NCBI GenBank assembly: GCA_963966185.1
Contig: CAWZYM010000114.1
Location: forward strand, 1,292,501 to 1,356,500
Direction: 5' to 3'
From: Rhabditoides inermis
Taxonomy: Eukaryota; Nematoda; Chromadorea; Rhabditida; Rhabditidae
Length of the DNA: 64,000 nucleotides
Within the stretch, counting starts at the first letter, position 1; the number at the start of each line of letters is the position of its first letter. Shown piece by piece: positions 1-12,827 of this stretch. A model generated the notes under the pieces. It saw only the letters and a list, made by a program, of their open reading frames with translations, had not been told where the DNA came from and did no database searches. A program made the translations under genes and the position numbers.

Positions 1-3000
1 ATGAATCTTCGAAACACTTGTCGCTACAAATTCGCCCGACGATTTTTTTGTCTCTCGCTCCACTCTCCTCTTCACGAGATCGACTTGGAACTCGGTCTGG
101 TCGAACTCGTCCTCCCATCAAATGAACTTTGGGCGTCGACTAAAAACGGCATGAGAAACTGATCTGAAAGTATGAATCTTCGAAACACTCGTCGCTACAA
201 ATTCGCCCGACGATTTTTTGTCTCTCGCTCCACTCTCCTCTTCACGAGATCGACTCGGAACTCGGTCTGGTCGAACTCGTCCGCCCATCAAATGAACTAT
301 GGGCGTCGACTAAAACCGACATAAGAAACTGATCTGTAGGTATGAATCTTCGAAACACTTGTCGCTACAAATTCGCCCGACGATTTTTTGTCTCTCGCTC
401 CACTCTCCTCTCCGCGAAATAGACTCGGAACTCGGTCTGGTCGATTTCGTCCGCCCATCAAATGAACTATAGGCGTCGACTAGAAACGGCATAAGAAACT
501 GATCTGAAAGTATGAATCTTCGAAACACTCGTCGCTACAAATTCGCCCGACGATTTTTTGTCTCTCGCTCCACTCTCCTCTTCACGAGATCGACTCGGAC
601 CTCGGTCTGGTCGAACTCGTCCGCCCATCAAATGAGCTATGGGCGTCGACTAAAAACGGCATAAGAAACTGATTTGAAAGTATGAATCTTCGAAACACTC
701 GTCGCTACAAATTCGCCCGACGATTTTTTGTCTCTCGCTCCACTCTCCTCTTCACGAGATCGACTCGGAACTCGGTCTGGTCGAACTCGTCCGCCCATCA
801 AATGAACTATGGGCGTCGACTAAAAACGGCATGAGAAACTGATCTGAAAGTATGAATCTTCGAAACACTTGTCGCTACAAATTCGCCCGACGATTTTTTG
901 TCTCTCGCTCCACTCTCCTCTCCGCGAAATAGACTCGGAACTCGGTCTGGTCGATTTCGTCCGCCCATCAAATGAACTATAGGCGTCGACTAGAAACGGC
1001 ATAAGAAACTGATCTGAAAGTATGAATCTTCGAAACACTCGTCGCTACAAATTCGCCCGACGATTTTTTGTCTCTCGCTCCACTCTCCTCTTCACGAGAT
1101 CGACTCGGACCTCGGTCTGGTCGAACTCGTCCGCCCATCAAATGAACTATGGGCGTCGACTTAAAACGGCATAAGAAACTGATCTGAAAGTATGAATCTT
1201 CGAAACACTCGTCGCTACAAATTCGCCCGACGATTTTTGTCTCTCGCTCCACTCTCCTCTCCACGAGATCGACTCGGACCTCGGTCTGGTCGAACTCGTC
1301 CGCCCATCAAATGAGCTATGGGCGTCGACTAAAAACGGCATAAGAAACTGATTTGAAAGTATGAATCTTCGAAACACTCGTCGCTACAAATTCGCCCGAC
1401 GATTTTTTGTCTCTCGCTCCACTCTCCTCTTCACGAGATCGACTCGGAACTCGGTCTGGTCGAACTCGTCCGCCCATCAAATGAACTATGGGCGTCGACT
1501 AGAAACGGCATAAGAAACTGATCAGAAAGTATGAATCTTCGAAACACTCGTCGCTACAAATTCCCCCGACGATTTTTTGTCTTTCGCTCCACTCTCTTCT
1601 CCACGAGATCGACTCGGACCTCGGACTGGTCGAACTCGTCCGCCCATCAAATGAACTATGGGCGTCGACTAAAAACGGCATAAGAAACTGATTTGAAAGT
1701 ATGAATCTTCGAAACACTCGTCGCTACAAATTCGCCCGACGATTTTTTGTCTCTCGCTCCACTCTCCTCTTCACGAGATCGACTCGGAACTCGGTCTGGT
1801 CGAACTCGTCCGCCCATCAAATGAACTATGGGCGTCGACTAGAAACGGCATAAGAAACTGATCTGAAAGTATGAATCTTCGAAACACTCGTCGCTACAAA
1901 TTCGCCCGACGATTTTTTGTTTCTCGCTCCACTCTCCTCTCCGCGAAATAGACTCGGACCTCGGTCTGGTCGAACTTGTCCGCCCATCAAATGAACTATG
2001 GGCGTCGACTAAAAACGGCATGAGAAACTGATCTGAAAGTATGAATCTTCGAAACACTCGTCACTACAAAATCGCCCGACGATTTTTTGTCTCTCGCTCC
2101 ACTCTCCTCTCCGCGAGATCGACTCGGACCTCGGTCTGGTCGAACTCGTCCGCCCATCAAATGAACTATGGGCGTCGACTAAAAACGGCATGAGAAACTG
2201 ATCTGGAAGTATGAATCTTCGAAACACTCGTCGCTACAAATTCGCCCGACGATTTTTTGTCTCTCGCTCCACTCTCCTCTTCACGAGATCGACTTGGAAC
2301 TCGGTCTGGTCGAACTCGTCCGCCCATCAAATGAACTATGGGCGTCGACTTAAAACGGCATAAGAAACTGATCTGAAAGTATGAATCTTCGAAACACTCG
2401 TCGCTACAAATTCGCCCGACGATTTTTGTCTCTCGCTCCACTCTCCTCTCCACGAGATCGACTCGGACCTCGGTCTGGTCGAACTCGTCCGCCCATCAAA
2501 TGAGCTATGGGCGTCGACTAAAAACGGCATAAGAAACTGATTTGAAAGTATGAATCTTCGAAACACTCGTCGCTACAAATTCGCCCGACGATTTTTTGTC
2601 TCTCGCTCCACTCTCCTCTTCACGAGATCGACTCGGACCTCGGTCTGGTCGAACTCGTCCGCCCATCAAATGAGCTATGGGCGTCGACTAAAAACGGCAT
2701 AAGAAACTGATTTGAAAGTATGAATCTTCGAAACACTCGTCGCTACAAATTCGCCCGACGATTTTTTGTCTCTCGCTCCACTCTCCTCTTCACGAGATCG
2801 ACTCGGAACTCGGTCTGGTCGAACTCGTCCGCCCATCAAATGAACTATGGGCGTCGACTAAAAACGGCATGAGAAACTGATCTGAAAGTATGAATCTTCG
2901 AAACACTTGTCGCTACAAATTCGCCCGACGATTTTTTGTCTCTCGCTCCACTCTCCTCTTCACGAGATCGACTTGGAACTCGGTCTGGTCGAACTCGTCC

Positions 3001-6000
3001 TCCCATCAAATGAACTTTGGGCGTCGACTAAAAACGGCATGAGAAACTGATCTGAAAGTATGAATCTTCGAAACACTCGTCGCTACAAATTCGCCCGACG
3101 ATTTTTTGTCTCTCGCTCCACTCTCCTCTTCACGAGATCGACTCGGAACTCGGTCTGGTCGAACTCGTCCGCCCATCAAATGAACTATGGGCGTCGACTA
3201 AAACCGACATAAGAAACTGATCTGTAGGTATGAATCTTCGAAACACTTGTCGCTACAAATTCGCCCGACGATTTTTTGTCTCTCGCTCCACTCTCCTCTC
3301 CGCGAAATAGACTCGGAACTCGGTCTGGTCGATTTCGTCCGCCCATCAAATGAACTATAGGCGTCGACTAGAAACGGCATAAGAAACTGATCTGAAAGTA
3401 TGAATCTTCGAAACACTCGTCGCTACAAATTCGCCCGACGATTTTTTGTCTCTCGCTCCACTCTCCTCTTCACGAGATCGACTCGGACCTCGGTCTGGTC
3501 GAACTCGTCCGCCCATCAAATGAACTATGGGCGTCGACTTAAAACGGCATAAGAAACTGATCTGAAAGTATGAATCTTCGAAACACTCGTCGCTACAAAT
3601 TCGCCCGACGATTTTTGTCTCTCGCTCCACTCTCCTCTCCACGAGATCGACTCGGACCTCGGTCTGGTCGAACTCGTCCGCCCATCAAATGAGCTATGGG
3701 CGTCGACTAAAAACGGCATAAGAAACTGATTTGAAAGTATGAATCTTCGAAACACTCGTCGCTACAAATTCGCCCGACGATTTTTTGTCTCTCGCTCCAC
3801 TCTCCTCTTCACGAGATCGACTCGGAACTCGGTCTGGTCGAACTCGTCCGCCCATCAAATGAACTATGGGCGTCGACTAGAAACGGCATAAGAAACTGAT
3901 CAGAAAGTATGAATCTTCGAAACACTCGTCGCTACAAATTCCCCCGACGATTTTTTGTCTTTCGCTCCACTCTCTTCTCCACGAGATCGACTCGGACCTC
4001 GGACTGGTCGAACTCGTCCGCCCATCAAATGAACTATGGGCGTCGACTAAAAACGGCATAAGAAACTGATTTGAAAGTATGAATCTTCGAAACACTCGTC
4101 GCTACAAATTCGCCCGACGATTTTTTGTCTCTCGCTCCACTCTCCTCTTCACGAGATCGACTCGGAACTCGGTCTGGTCGAACTCGTCCGCCCATCAAAT
4201 GAACTATGGGCGTCGACTAGAAACGGCATAAGAAACTGATCTGAAAGTATGAATCTTCGAAACACTCGTCGCTACAAATTCGCCCGACGATTTTTTGTCT
4301 CTCGCTCCACTCTCCTCTCCGCGAAATAGACTCGGACCTCGGTCTGGTCGAACTTGTCCGCCCATCAAATGAACTTTGGGCGTCGACTAAAAACGGCATG
4401 AGAAACTGATCTGAAAGTATGAATCTTCGAAACACTCGTCGCTACAAATTCGCCCGACGATTTTTTGTCTCTCGCTCCACTCTCCTCTTCACGAGATCGA
4501 CTCGGAACTCGGTCTGGTCGAACTCGTCCGCCCATCAAATGAACTATGGGCGTCGACTAAAACCGACATAAGAAACTGATCTGTAGGTATGAATCTTCGA
4601 AACACTTGTCGCTACAAATTCGCCCGACGATTTTTTGTCTCTCGCTCCACTCTCCTCTCCGCGAAATAGACTCGGAACTCGGTCTGGTCGATTTCGTCCG
4701 CCCATCAAATGAACTATAGGCGTCGACTAGAAACGGCATAAGAAACTGATCTGAAAGTATGAATCTTCGAAACACTCGTCGCTACAAATTCGCCCGACGA
4801 TTTTTTGTCTCTCGCTCCACTCTCCTCTTCACGAGATCGACTCGGACCTCGGTCTGGTCGAACTCGTCCGCCCATCAAATGAACTATGGGCGTCGACTTA
4901 AAACGGCATAAGAAACTGATCTGAAAGTATGAATCTTCGAAACACTCGTCGCTACAAATTCGCCCGACGATTTTTGTCTCTCGCTCCACTCTCCTCTCCA
5001 CGAGATCGACTCGGACCTCGGTCTGGTCGAACTCGTCCGCCCATCAAATGAGCTATGGGCGTCGACTAAAAACGGCATAAGAAACTGATTTGAAAGTATG
5101 AATCTTCGAAACACTCGTCGCTACAAATTCGCCCGACGATTTTTTGTCTCTCGCTCCACTCTCCTCTTCACGAGATCGACTCGGAACTCGGTCTGGTCGA
5201 ACTCGTCCGCCCATCAAATGAACTATGGGCGTCGACTAGAAACGGCATAAGAAACTGATCAGAAAGTATGAATCTTCGAAACACTCGTCGCTACAAATTC
5301 CCCCGACGATTTTTTGTCTTTCGCTCCACTCTCTTCTCCACGAGATCGACTCGGACCTCGGACTGGTCGAACTCGTCCGCCCATCAAATGAACTATGGGC
5401 GTCGACTAAAAACGGCATAAGAAACTGATTTGAAAGTATGAATCTTCGAAACACTCGTCGCTACAAATTCGCCCGACGATTTTTTGTCTCTCGCTCCACT
5501 CTCCTCTTCACGAGATCGACTCGGAACTCGGTCTGGTCGAACTCGTCCGCCCATCAAATGAACTATGGGCGTCGACTAGAAACGGCATAAGAAACTGATC
5601 TGAAAGTATGAATCTTCGAAACACTCGTCGCTACAAATTCGCCCGACGATTTTTTGTCTCTCGCTCCACTCTCCTCTCCGCGAAATAGACTCGGACCTCG
5701 GTCTGGTCGAACTTGTCCGCCCATCAAATGAACTATGGGCGTCGACTAAAAACGGCATGAGAAACTGATCTGGAAGTATGATTTTTCGAAACACTCGTCG
5801 CTACAAATTCGCCCGACGATTTTTTGTCTCTCGCTCCACTCTCCTCTTCACGAGATCGACTTGGAACTCGGTCTGGTCGAACTCGTCCGCCCATCAAATG
5901 AACTATGGGCGTCGACTAAAAACGGCATGAGAAACTGATCTGAAAGTATGAATCTTCGAAACACTTGTCGCTACAAATTCGCCCGACGATTTTTTGTCTC

Positions 6001-6733
6001 TCGCTCCACTCTCCTCTTCACGAGATCGACTTGGAACTCGGTCTGGTCGAACTCGTCCTCCCATCAAATGAACTTTGGGCGTCGACTAAAAACGGCATGA
6101 GAAACTGATCTGAAAGTATGAATCTTCGAAACACTCGTCGCTACAAATTCGCCCGACGATTTTTTGTCTCTCGCTCCACTCTCCTCTTCACGAGATCGAC
6201 TCGGAACTCGGTCTGGTCGAACTCGTCCGCCCATCAAATGAACTATGGGCGTCGACTAAAAACGACATAAGAAACTGATCTGTAGGTATGAATCTTCGAA
6301 ACACTTGTCGCTACAAATTCGCCCGACGATTTTTTGTCTCTCGCTCCACTCTCCTCTCCGCGAAATAGACTCGGAACTCGGTCTGGTCGAACTCGTCCGC
6401 CCATCAAATGAACTATAGGCGTCGACTAGAAACGGCATAAGAAACTGATCTGAAAGTATGAATCTTCGAAACACTCGTCGCTACAAATTCGCCCGACGAT
6501 TTTTTGTCTCTCGCTCCACTCTCCTCTTCACGTGATCGACTCGGACCTCGGTCTGGTCGAACTCGTCCGCCCATCAAATGAACTATGGGCGTCGACTCAA
6601 AACGGCATAAGAAACTGATCTGAAAGTATGAATCTCCGAAACACTCGTCGCTACAAATTCGCCCGACGATTTTTGTCTCTCGCTCCACTCTCCTCTCCAC
6701 GAGATCGACTCGGACCTCGGTCTGGTCGAACTC
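1..6733 (+). repeat. Satellite block A: about 39 tandem 170-bp monomers, forward orientation
   Basis: A 170-bp unit beginning TATGAATCTTCG recurs head to tail (unit starts near 1, 172, 342 and so on). Each unit has the same landmarks in order: TTCGAA, a T5-T7 tract, CGAGATCGACTCGG, GGTCTGGTCGAACTCG, CGCCCATCAAATGAAC, GGGCGTCGAC and GAAACTGATCTGAAAG. Block A carries variants that are rare elsewhere: CGGAACTCGG in place of CGGACCTCGG, CACTTGTCGC, GATTTGAAAG, CGACTAGAAACGG, and a monomer with TTCCCCCGACG plus CTTTCGCTCC. No gene is seen. Forward is defined here as the strand reading TATGAATCTTCG. Confidence 0.97.
3058..5775 (+). repeat. Higher-order repeat of block A, 1359 bp (8 monomers), two adjacent copies
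   Basis: Diagnostic monomers repeat in the same order 1359 bp apart: the GTAGGTATG monomer near 3225 and 4584, the TTCCCCCGACG monomer near 3940 and 5299, and the GAACTTGTCC monomer near 4350 and 5709. The same order recurs at other spacings to the left (offsets of 2378 and 2888 bp). Copies have therefore been rearranged by unequal exchange rather than kept as one fixed register. Edges are approximate to within a monomer. Confidence 0.8.
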
Positions 6734-6740
6734 CGTTTTT
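6728..6740. other. Left inversion junction of the satellite
   Basis: Forward satellite runs to GTCGAACTC (monomer position 108 when TATG is 1-4). It switches without filler to CGTTTTTAGTCGAC, the complement of monomer positions 148 downward. One C (6733) can be assigned to either side. The two arms can fold back with about 40 nt unpaired at the apex. Confidence 0.9.
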
Positions 6741-8390
6741 AGTCGACGCCCATAGTTCATTTGATGGGCGGACGAGTTCGACCAGACCGAGGTCCGAGTC
6801 GATCTCGTGGAGAAGAGAGTGGAGCGAAAGACAAAAAATCGTCGGGGGAATTTGTAGCGACGAGTGTTTCGAAGATTCATACTTTCAGATCAGTTTCTTA
6901 TGCCGTTTTTAGTCGACGCCCATAGTTCATTTGATGGGCGGACGAGTTCGACCAGACCGAGGTCCGAGTCGATCTTGTGAAGAGGAGAGTGAAGCGAGAA
7001 ACAAAAAATCGTCGGGCGAATTTGTAGCGACGAGTGTTTCGAAGATTCATACTTTCAGATCAGTTTCTTTTGCCTTTCTTAGTCGACGCCCATAGTTCAT
7101 TTGATGGGCGGACGAGTTCGACCAGACCGAGGTCCGAGTCGATCTCGCGGAGAGGAGAGTGGAGCGAGAGACAAAAAAACGTCGGGCGAATTTGTAGCGA
7201 CGAGTGTTTCGAAGATTCATACTTTCAGATCAGTTTTTTATGCCGTTTTTAGTCGACGCCCATAGTTCATTTGATGGGCGGACGAGTTCGACCAGACCGA
7301 GGTCCGAGTCTATTTCGCGGAGAGGAGAGTGGAGCGAGAGACAAAAATCGTCGGGCGAATTTGTAGCGACGAGTGTTTCGAAGATTCATACTTTCAGATC
7401 AGTTTTTTATGCCGTTTTTAGTCGACGCCCAGAGTTCATTTGATGTTCGGACGAGTTCGACCAGACCGAGGTCCGAGTCGATCTCGCGGAGAGGAGAAAG
7501 GCGCGAGAGACAAAAAATCGTCGGGCGAATTTGTAGCGACGAGTGTTTCGAAGATTCATACCTACAGATCAGTTTCTTATGTCGTTTTTAGTCGACGCCC
7601 TTAGTTCATTTGATGGGCGGACGAGTTCGACCAGACCGAGGTCCGAGTCTATTTCGCGGAGAGGAGAGTGGAGCGAGAGACAAAAAATCGTCGGGCGAAT
7701 TTGTAGCGACGAGTGTTTCGAAGATTCATACTTTCAGATCAGTTTCTTATGCCGTTTTTAGTCGACGCCCATATTTCATTTGATGGGCGGACGAGTTCGA
7801 CCAGACCGAGGTCCGAGTCGATCTTGTGAAGAGGAGAGTGAAGCGAGAGACAAAAAATCGTCGGGCGAATTTGTAGCGACGAGTGTTTCGAAGATTCATA
7901 CTTTCAGATCAGTTTCTTATGCCTTTCTTAGTCGACGCCCATAGTTCATTTGATGGGCGGACGAGTTCGACCAGACCGAGGTCCGAGTCGATCTCGCGGA
8001 GAGGAGAGTGGAGCGAGAGACAAAAAAACGTTGGGCGAATTTGTAGCGACGAGTGTTTCGAAGATTCATACTTTCAGATCAGTTTCTTATGCCGTTTTTA
8101 GTCGACGCCCATAGTTCATTTGATGGGCGGACGAGTTCGACCAGACCGAGGTCCGAGTCTATTTCGCGGAGAGGAGAGTGGAGCGAGAGACAAAAATCGT
8201 CGGGCGAATTTGTAGCGACGAGTGTTTCGAAGATTCATACCTACAGATCAGTTTCTTATGTCGTTTTCAGTCGACGCCCATAGTTCATTTGATGGGCGGA
8301 CGAGTTCGACCAGACCGAGGTCCGAGTCTATTTCGCGGAGAGGAGAGTGGAGCGAGAGACAAAAATCGTCGGGCGAATTTGTAGCGACGA

Positions 8391-9410
8391 GTGTTTCGAA
8401 GATTCATACCTACAGATCAGTTTCTTTTGCCGTTTTTAGTCGACGCCCATAGTTCATTTGATGGGCGGACGAGTTCGACCAGACCGAGGTCCGAGTCGAT
8501 CTCGCGGAGAGGAGAAAGGAGCGAGAGACAAAAAATCGTCGGGCGAATTTTTAGCGACGAGTGTTTCGAAGATTCATACTTTCAGATCAGTTTCTTATGC
8601 CGTTTTTAGTCGACGCCCATAGTTCATTTGATGGGCGGACGAGTTCGACCAGACCGAGGTCCGAGTCGATCTCGTGAAGAGGAGAGTGGAGCGAGAGACA
8701 AAAAATCGTCGGGCGAATTTGTAGCGACGAGTGTTTCGAAGATTCATTTTTTCAGATCAGTTTCTTATGTCGTTTTTAGTCGACGCCCATAGTTCATTTG
8801 ATGGGCGGACGAGTTCGACCAGACCGAGGTCCGAGTCTATTTCGCGGAGAGGAGAGTGGAGCGAGAGACAAAAAAACGTTGGGCGAATTTGTAGCGACGA
8901 GTGTTTCGAAGATTCATACCTACAGATCAGTTTCTTTTGCCGTTTTTAGTCGACGCCCATAGTTCATTTGATGGGCGGACGAGTTCGACCAGACCGAGGT
9001 CCGAGTCGATCTCGCGGAGAGGAGAAAGGAGCGAGAGACAAAAAATCGTCGGGCGAATTTTTAGCGACGAGTGTTTCGAAGATTCATACTTTCAGATCAG
9101 TTTCTTATGCCGTTTTTAGTCGACGCCCATAGTTCATTTGATGGGCGGACGAGTTCGACCAGACCGAGGTCCGAGTCGATCTCGTGAAGAGGAGAGTGGA
9201 GCGAGAGACAAAAAATCGTCGGGCGAATTTGTAGCGACGAGTGTTTCGAAGATTCATTTTTTCAGATCAGTTTCTTATGTCGTTTTTAGTCGACGCCCAT
9301 AGTTCATTTGATGGGCGGACGAGTTCGACCAGACCGAGGTCCGAGTCTATTTCGCGGAGAGGAGAGTGGAGCGAGAGACAAAAAAACGTTGGGCGAATTT
9401 GTAGCGACGA
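8391..9410 (-). repeat. Tandem 510-bp (3-monomer) duplication within block B
   Basis: The run from 8391 to 8900 is repeated at 8901 to 9410. Both copies contain the same ordered variants: GGAGAAAGGAG with GAATTTTTAGCG, then a TCGTGAAGAGG monomer, then a monomer with ATTCATTTTTTCAG and AACGTTGGGCG. Confidence 0.8.
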
Positions 9411-11447
9411 GTGTTTCGAAGATTCATACTTTCAGATCAGTTTCTTATGCCGTTTTTAGTCGACGCCCATAGTTCATTTGATGGGCGGACGAGTTCGACC
9501 AGACCGAGGTCCGAGTCTATTTCGCGGAGAGGAGAGTGGAGCGAGAGACAAAAATCGTCGGGCGAATTTGTAGCGACGAGTGTTTCGAAGATTCATACTT
9601 TCAGATCAGTTTTTTATGCCGTTTTTAGTCGACGCCCACAGTTCATTTGATGTTCGGACGAGTTCGACCAGACCGAGGTCCGAGTCGATCTCGCGGAGAG
9701 GAGAAAGGCGCGAGAGACAAAAAATCGTCGGGCGAATTTGTAGCGACGAGTGTTTCGAAGATTCATACCTACAGATCAGTTTCTTATGTCGTTTTTAGTC
9801 GACGCCCTTAGTTCATTTGATGGGCGGACGAGTTCGACCAGACCGAGGTCCGAGTCTATTTCGCGGAGAGGAGAGTGGAGCGAGAGACAAAAAAACGTTG
9901 GGCGAATTTGTAGCGACGAGTGTTTCGAAGATTCATACTTTCAGATCAGTTTCTTATGCCGTTTTTAGTCGACGCCCTTAGTTCATTTGATGGGCGGACG
10001 AGTTCGACCAGACCGAGGTCCGAGTCTATTTCGCGGAGAGGAGAGTGGAGCGAGAGACAAAAAATCGTCGGGCGAATTTGTAGCGACGAGTGTTTCGAAG
10101 ATTCATACTTTCAGATCAGTTTCTTATGCCGTTTTTAGTCGACGCCCATAGTTCATTTGATGGGCGGACGAATTCGACCAGACCGAGGTCCGAGTCTATT
10201 TCGCGGAGAGGAGAGTGGAGCGAGAGACAAAAATCGTCGGGCGAATTTGTAGCGACGAGTGTTTCGAAGATTCATACTTTCAGATCAGTTTTTTATGCCG
10301 TTTTTAGTCGACGCCCACAGTTCATTTGATGTTCGGACGAGTTCGACCAGACCGAGGTCCGAGTCGATCTCGCGGAGAGGAGAAAGGCGCGAGAGACAAA
10401 AAATCGTCGGGCGAATTTGTAGCGACGAGTGTTTCGAAGATTCATTTTTTCAGATCAGTTTCTTATGTCGTTTTTAGTCGACGCCCATAGTTCATTTGAT
10501 GGGCGGACGAGTTCGACCAGACCGAGGTCCGAGTCTATTTCGCGGAGAGGAGAGTGGAGCGAGAGACAAAAAAACGTTGGGCGAATTTGTAGCGACGAGT
10601 GTTTCGAAGATTCATACTTTCAGATCAGTTTCTTATGCCGTTTTTAGTCGACGCCCTTAGTTCATTTGATGGGCGGACGAGTTCGACCAGACCGAGGTCC
10701 GAGTCTATTTCGCGGAGAGGAGAGTGGAGCGAGAGACAAAAAATCGTCGGGCGAATTTGTAGCGACGAGTGTTTCGAAGATTCATACTTTCAGATCAGTT
10801 TCTTATGCCGTTTTTAGTCGACGCCCATAGTTCATTTGATGGGCGGACGAATTCGACCAGACCGAGGTCCGAGTCTATTTCGCGGAGAGGAGAGTGGAGC
10901 GAGAGACAAAAATCGTCGGGCGAATTTGTAGCGACGAGTGTTTCGAAGATTCATACTTTCAGATCAGTTTTTTATGCCGTTTTTAGTCGACGCCCATAGT
11001 TCATTTGATGTTCGGACGAGTTCGACCAGACCGAGGTCCGAGTCGATCTCGCGGAGAGGAGAAAGGCGCGAGAGACAAAAAATCGTCGGGCGAATTTGTA
11101 GCGACGAGTGTTTCGAAGATTCATACCTACAGATCAGTTTCTTATGTCGTTTTTAGTCGACGCCCTTAGTTCATTTGATGGGCGGACGAGTTCGACCAGA
11201 CCGAGGTCCGAGTCTATTTCGCGGAGAGGAGAGTGGAGCGAGAGACAAAAAATCGTCGGGCAAATTTGTAGCGACGAGTGTTTCGAAGATTCATACCTAC
11301 AGATCAGTTTCTTATGCCGTTTTTAGTCGACGCCCATAGTTCATTTGATGGGCGGACGAGTTCGACCAGACCGAGGTCCGAGTCGATCTCGCGGAGAGGA
11401 GAAAGGAGCGAGAGACAAAAAATCGTCGGGCGAATTTGTAGCGACGA
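9411..11447 (-). repeat. Higher-order repeat of block B, 679 bp (4 monomers), about three copies
   Basis: Copies start near 9411, 10090 and 10769. The 679-bp period (4 x 170 minus 1) reflects one monomer with a five-T tract instead of six (read as CAAAAATCG on this strand). Each copy has the TTTTTTATGCC monomer followed by a GATGTTCGG plus GGCGCGAGAG monomer. One monomer in the middle copy (10429) was replaced by an ATTCATTTTTTC type, a sign of gene conversion or crossover. Confidence 0.8.
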
Positions 11448-12684
11448 GTGTTTCGAAGATTCATTTTTTCAGATCAGTTTCTTATGTCGTTTTTAGTCGA
11501 CGCCCATAGTTCATTTGATGGGCGGACGAGTTCGACCAGACCGAGGTCCGAGTCTATTTCGCGGAGAGGAGAGTGGAGCGAGAGACAAAAATCGTCGGGC
11601 GAATTTGTAGCGACGAGTGTTTCGAAGATTGATACTTTCAGATCAGTTTTTTATGCCGTTTTCAGTCGACGCCCATAGTTCATTTGATGTTCGGACGAGT
11701 TCGACCAGACCGAGGTCCGAGTCGATCTCGCGGAGAGGAGAAAGGAGCGAGAGACAAAAAATCGTCGGGCGAATTTGTAGCGACGAGTGTTTCGAAGATT
11801 CATACCTACAGATCAGTTTCTTATGTCGTTTTTAGTCGACGCCCTTAGTTCATTTGATGGGCGGACGAGTTCGACCAGACCGAGGTCCGAGTCTATTTCG
11901 CGGAGAGGAGAGTGGAGCGAGAGACAAAAAATCGTCGGGCAAATTTGTAGCGACGAGTGTTTCGAAGATTCATACCTACAGATCAGTTTCTTATGCCGTT
12001 TTTAGTCGACGCCCATAGTTCATTTGATGGGCGGACGAGTTCGACCAGACCGAGGTCCGAGTCGATCTCGCGGAGAGGAGAAAGGAGCGAGAGACAAAAA
12101 ATCGTCGGGCGAATTTTTAGCGACGAGTGTTTCGAAGATTCATACTTTCAGATCAGTTTCTTATGCCGTTTTTAGTCGACGCCCATAGTTCATTTGATGG
12201 GCGGACGAGTTCGACTAGACCGAGGTCCGAGTCGATCTCGTGAAGAGGAGAGTGGAGCGAGAGACAAAAAATCGTCGGGCGAATTTGTAGCGACGAGTGT
12301 TTCGAAGATTCATTTTTTCAGATCAGTTTCTTATGTCGTTTTTAGTCGACGCCCATAGTTCATTTGATGGGCGGACGAGTTCGACCAGACCGAGGTCCGA
12401 GTCTATTTCGCGGAGAGGAGAGTGGAGCGAGAGACAAAAATCGTCGGGCGAATTTGTAGCGACGAGTGTTTCGAAGATTGATACTTTCAGATCAGTTTTT
12501 TATGCCGTTTTCAGTCGACGCCCATAGTTCATTTGATGTTCGGACGAGTTCGACCAGACCGAGGTCCGAGTCGATCTCGCGGAGAGGAGAAAGGAGCGAG
12601 AGACAAAAAATCGTCGGGCGAATTTGTAGCGACGAGTGTTTCGAAGATTCATACCTACAGATCAGTTTCTTTTGTCGTTTTTAG
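11448..12684 (-). repeat. 849-bp (5-monomer) duplication at the right end of block B
   Basis: The variant pair with ATTCATTTTTTCAG followed by GAAGATTGATAC occurs at about 11448-11640 and again at about 12297-12490, 849 bp apart, with the same following monomer (CCGTTTTCAGTCG plus GATGTTCGG). The second copy runs close to the right inversion junction. Confidence 0.7.
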
Positions 12685-12827
12685 TCGACGCCCATAGTTC
12701 ATTTGATGGGCGGACGAGTTCGACCAGACCGAGGTCCGAGTCTATTTCGCGGAATGGAGAGTGGAGCGAGAGACAAAAAATCGTCGGGCAAATTTGTAGC
12801 GACGAGTGTTTCGAAGATTCATACTTT

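Noticed and set aside
310..6880. Dozens of overlapping 60-155-codon ORFs on the minus strand across the satellite (and on the plus strand within 6734-12833), nearly identical 72-residue products
   Set aside because: They follow the 170-bp monomer mechanically. 170 is not a multiple of 3, so each next copy lies in another frame; ends are set by shared satellite sequence, and starts and stops change with single variants. Conservation comes from array homogenisation. No domain or codon bias supports a protein.
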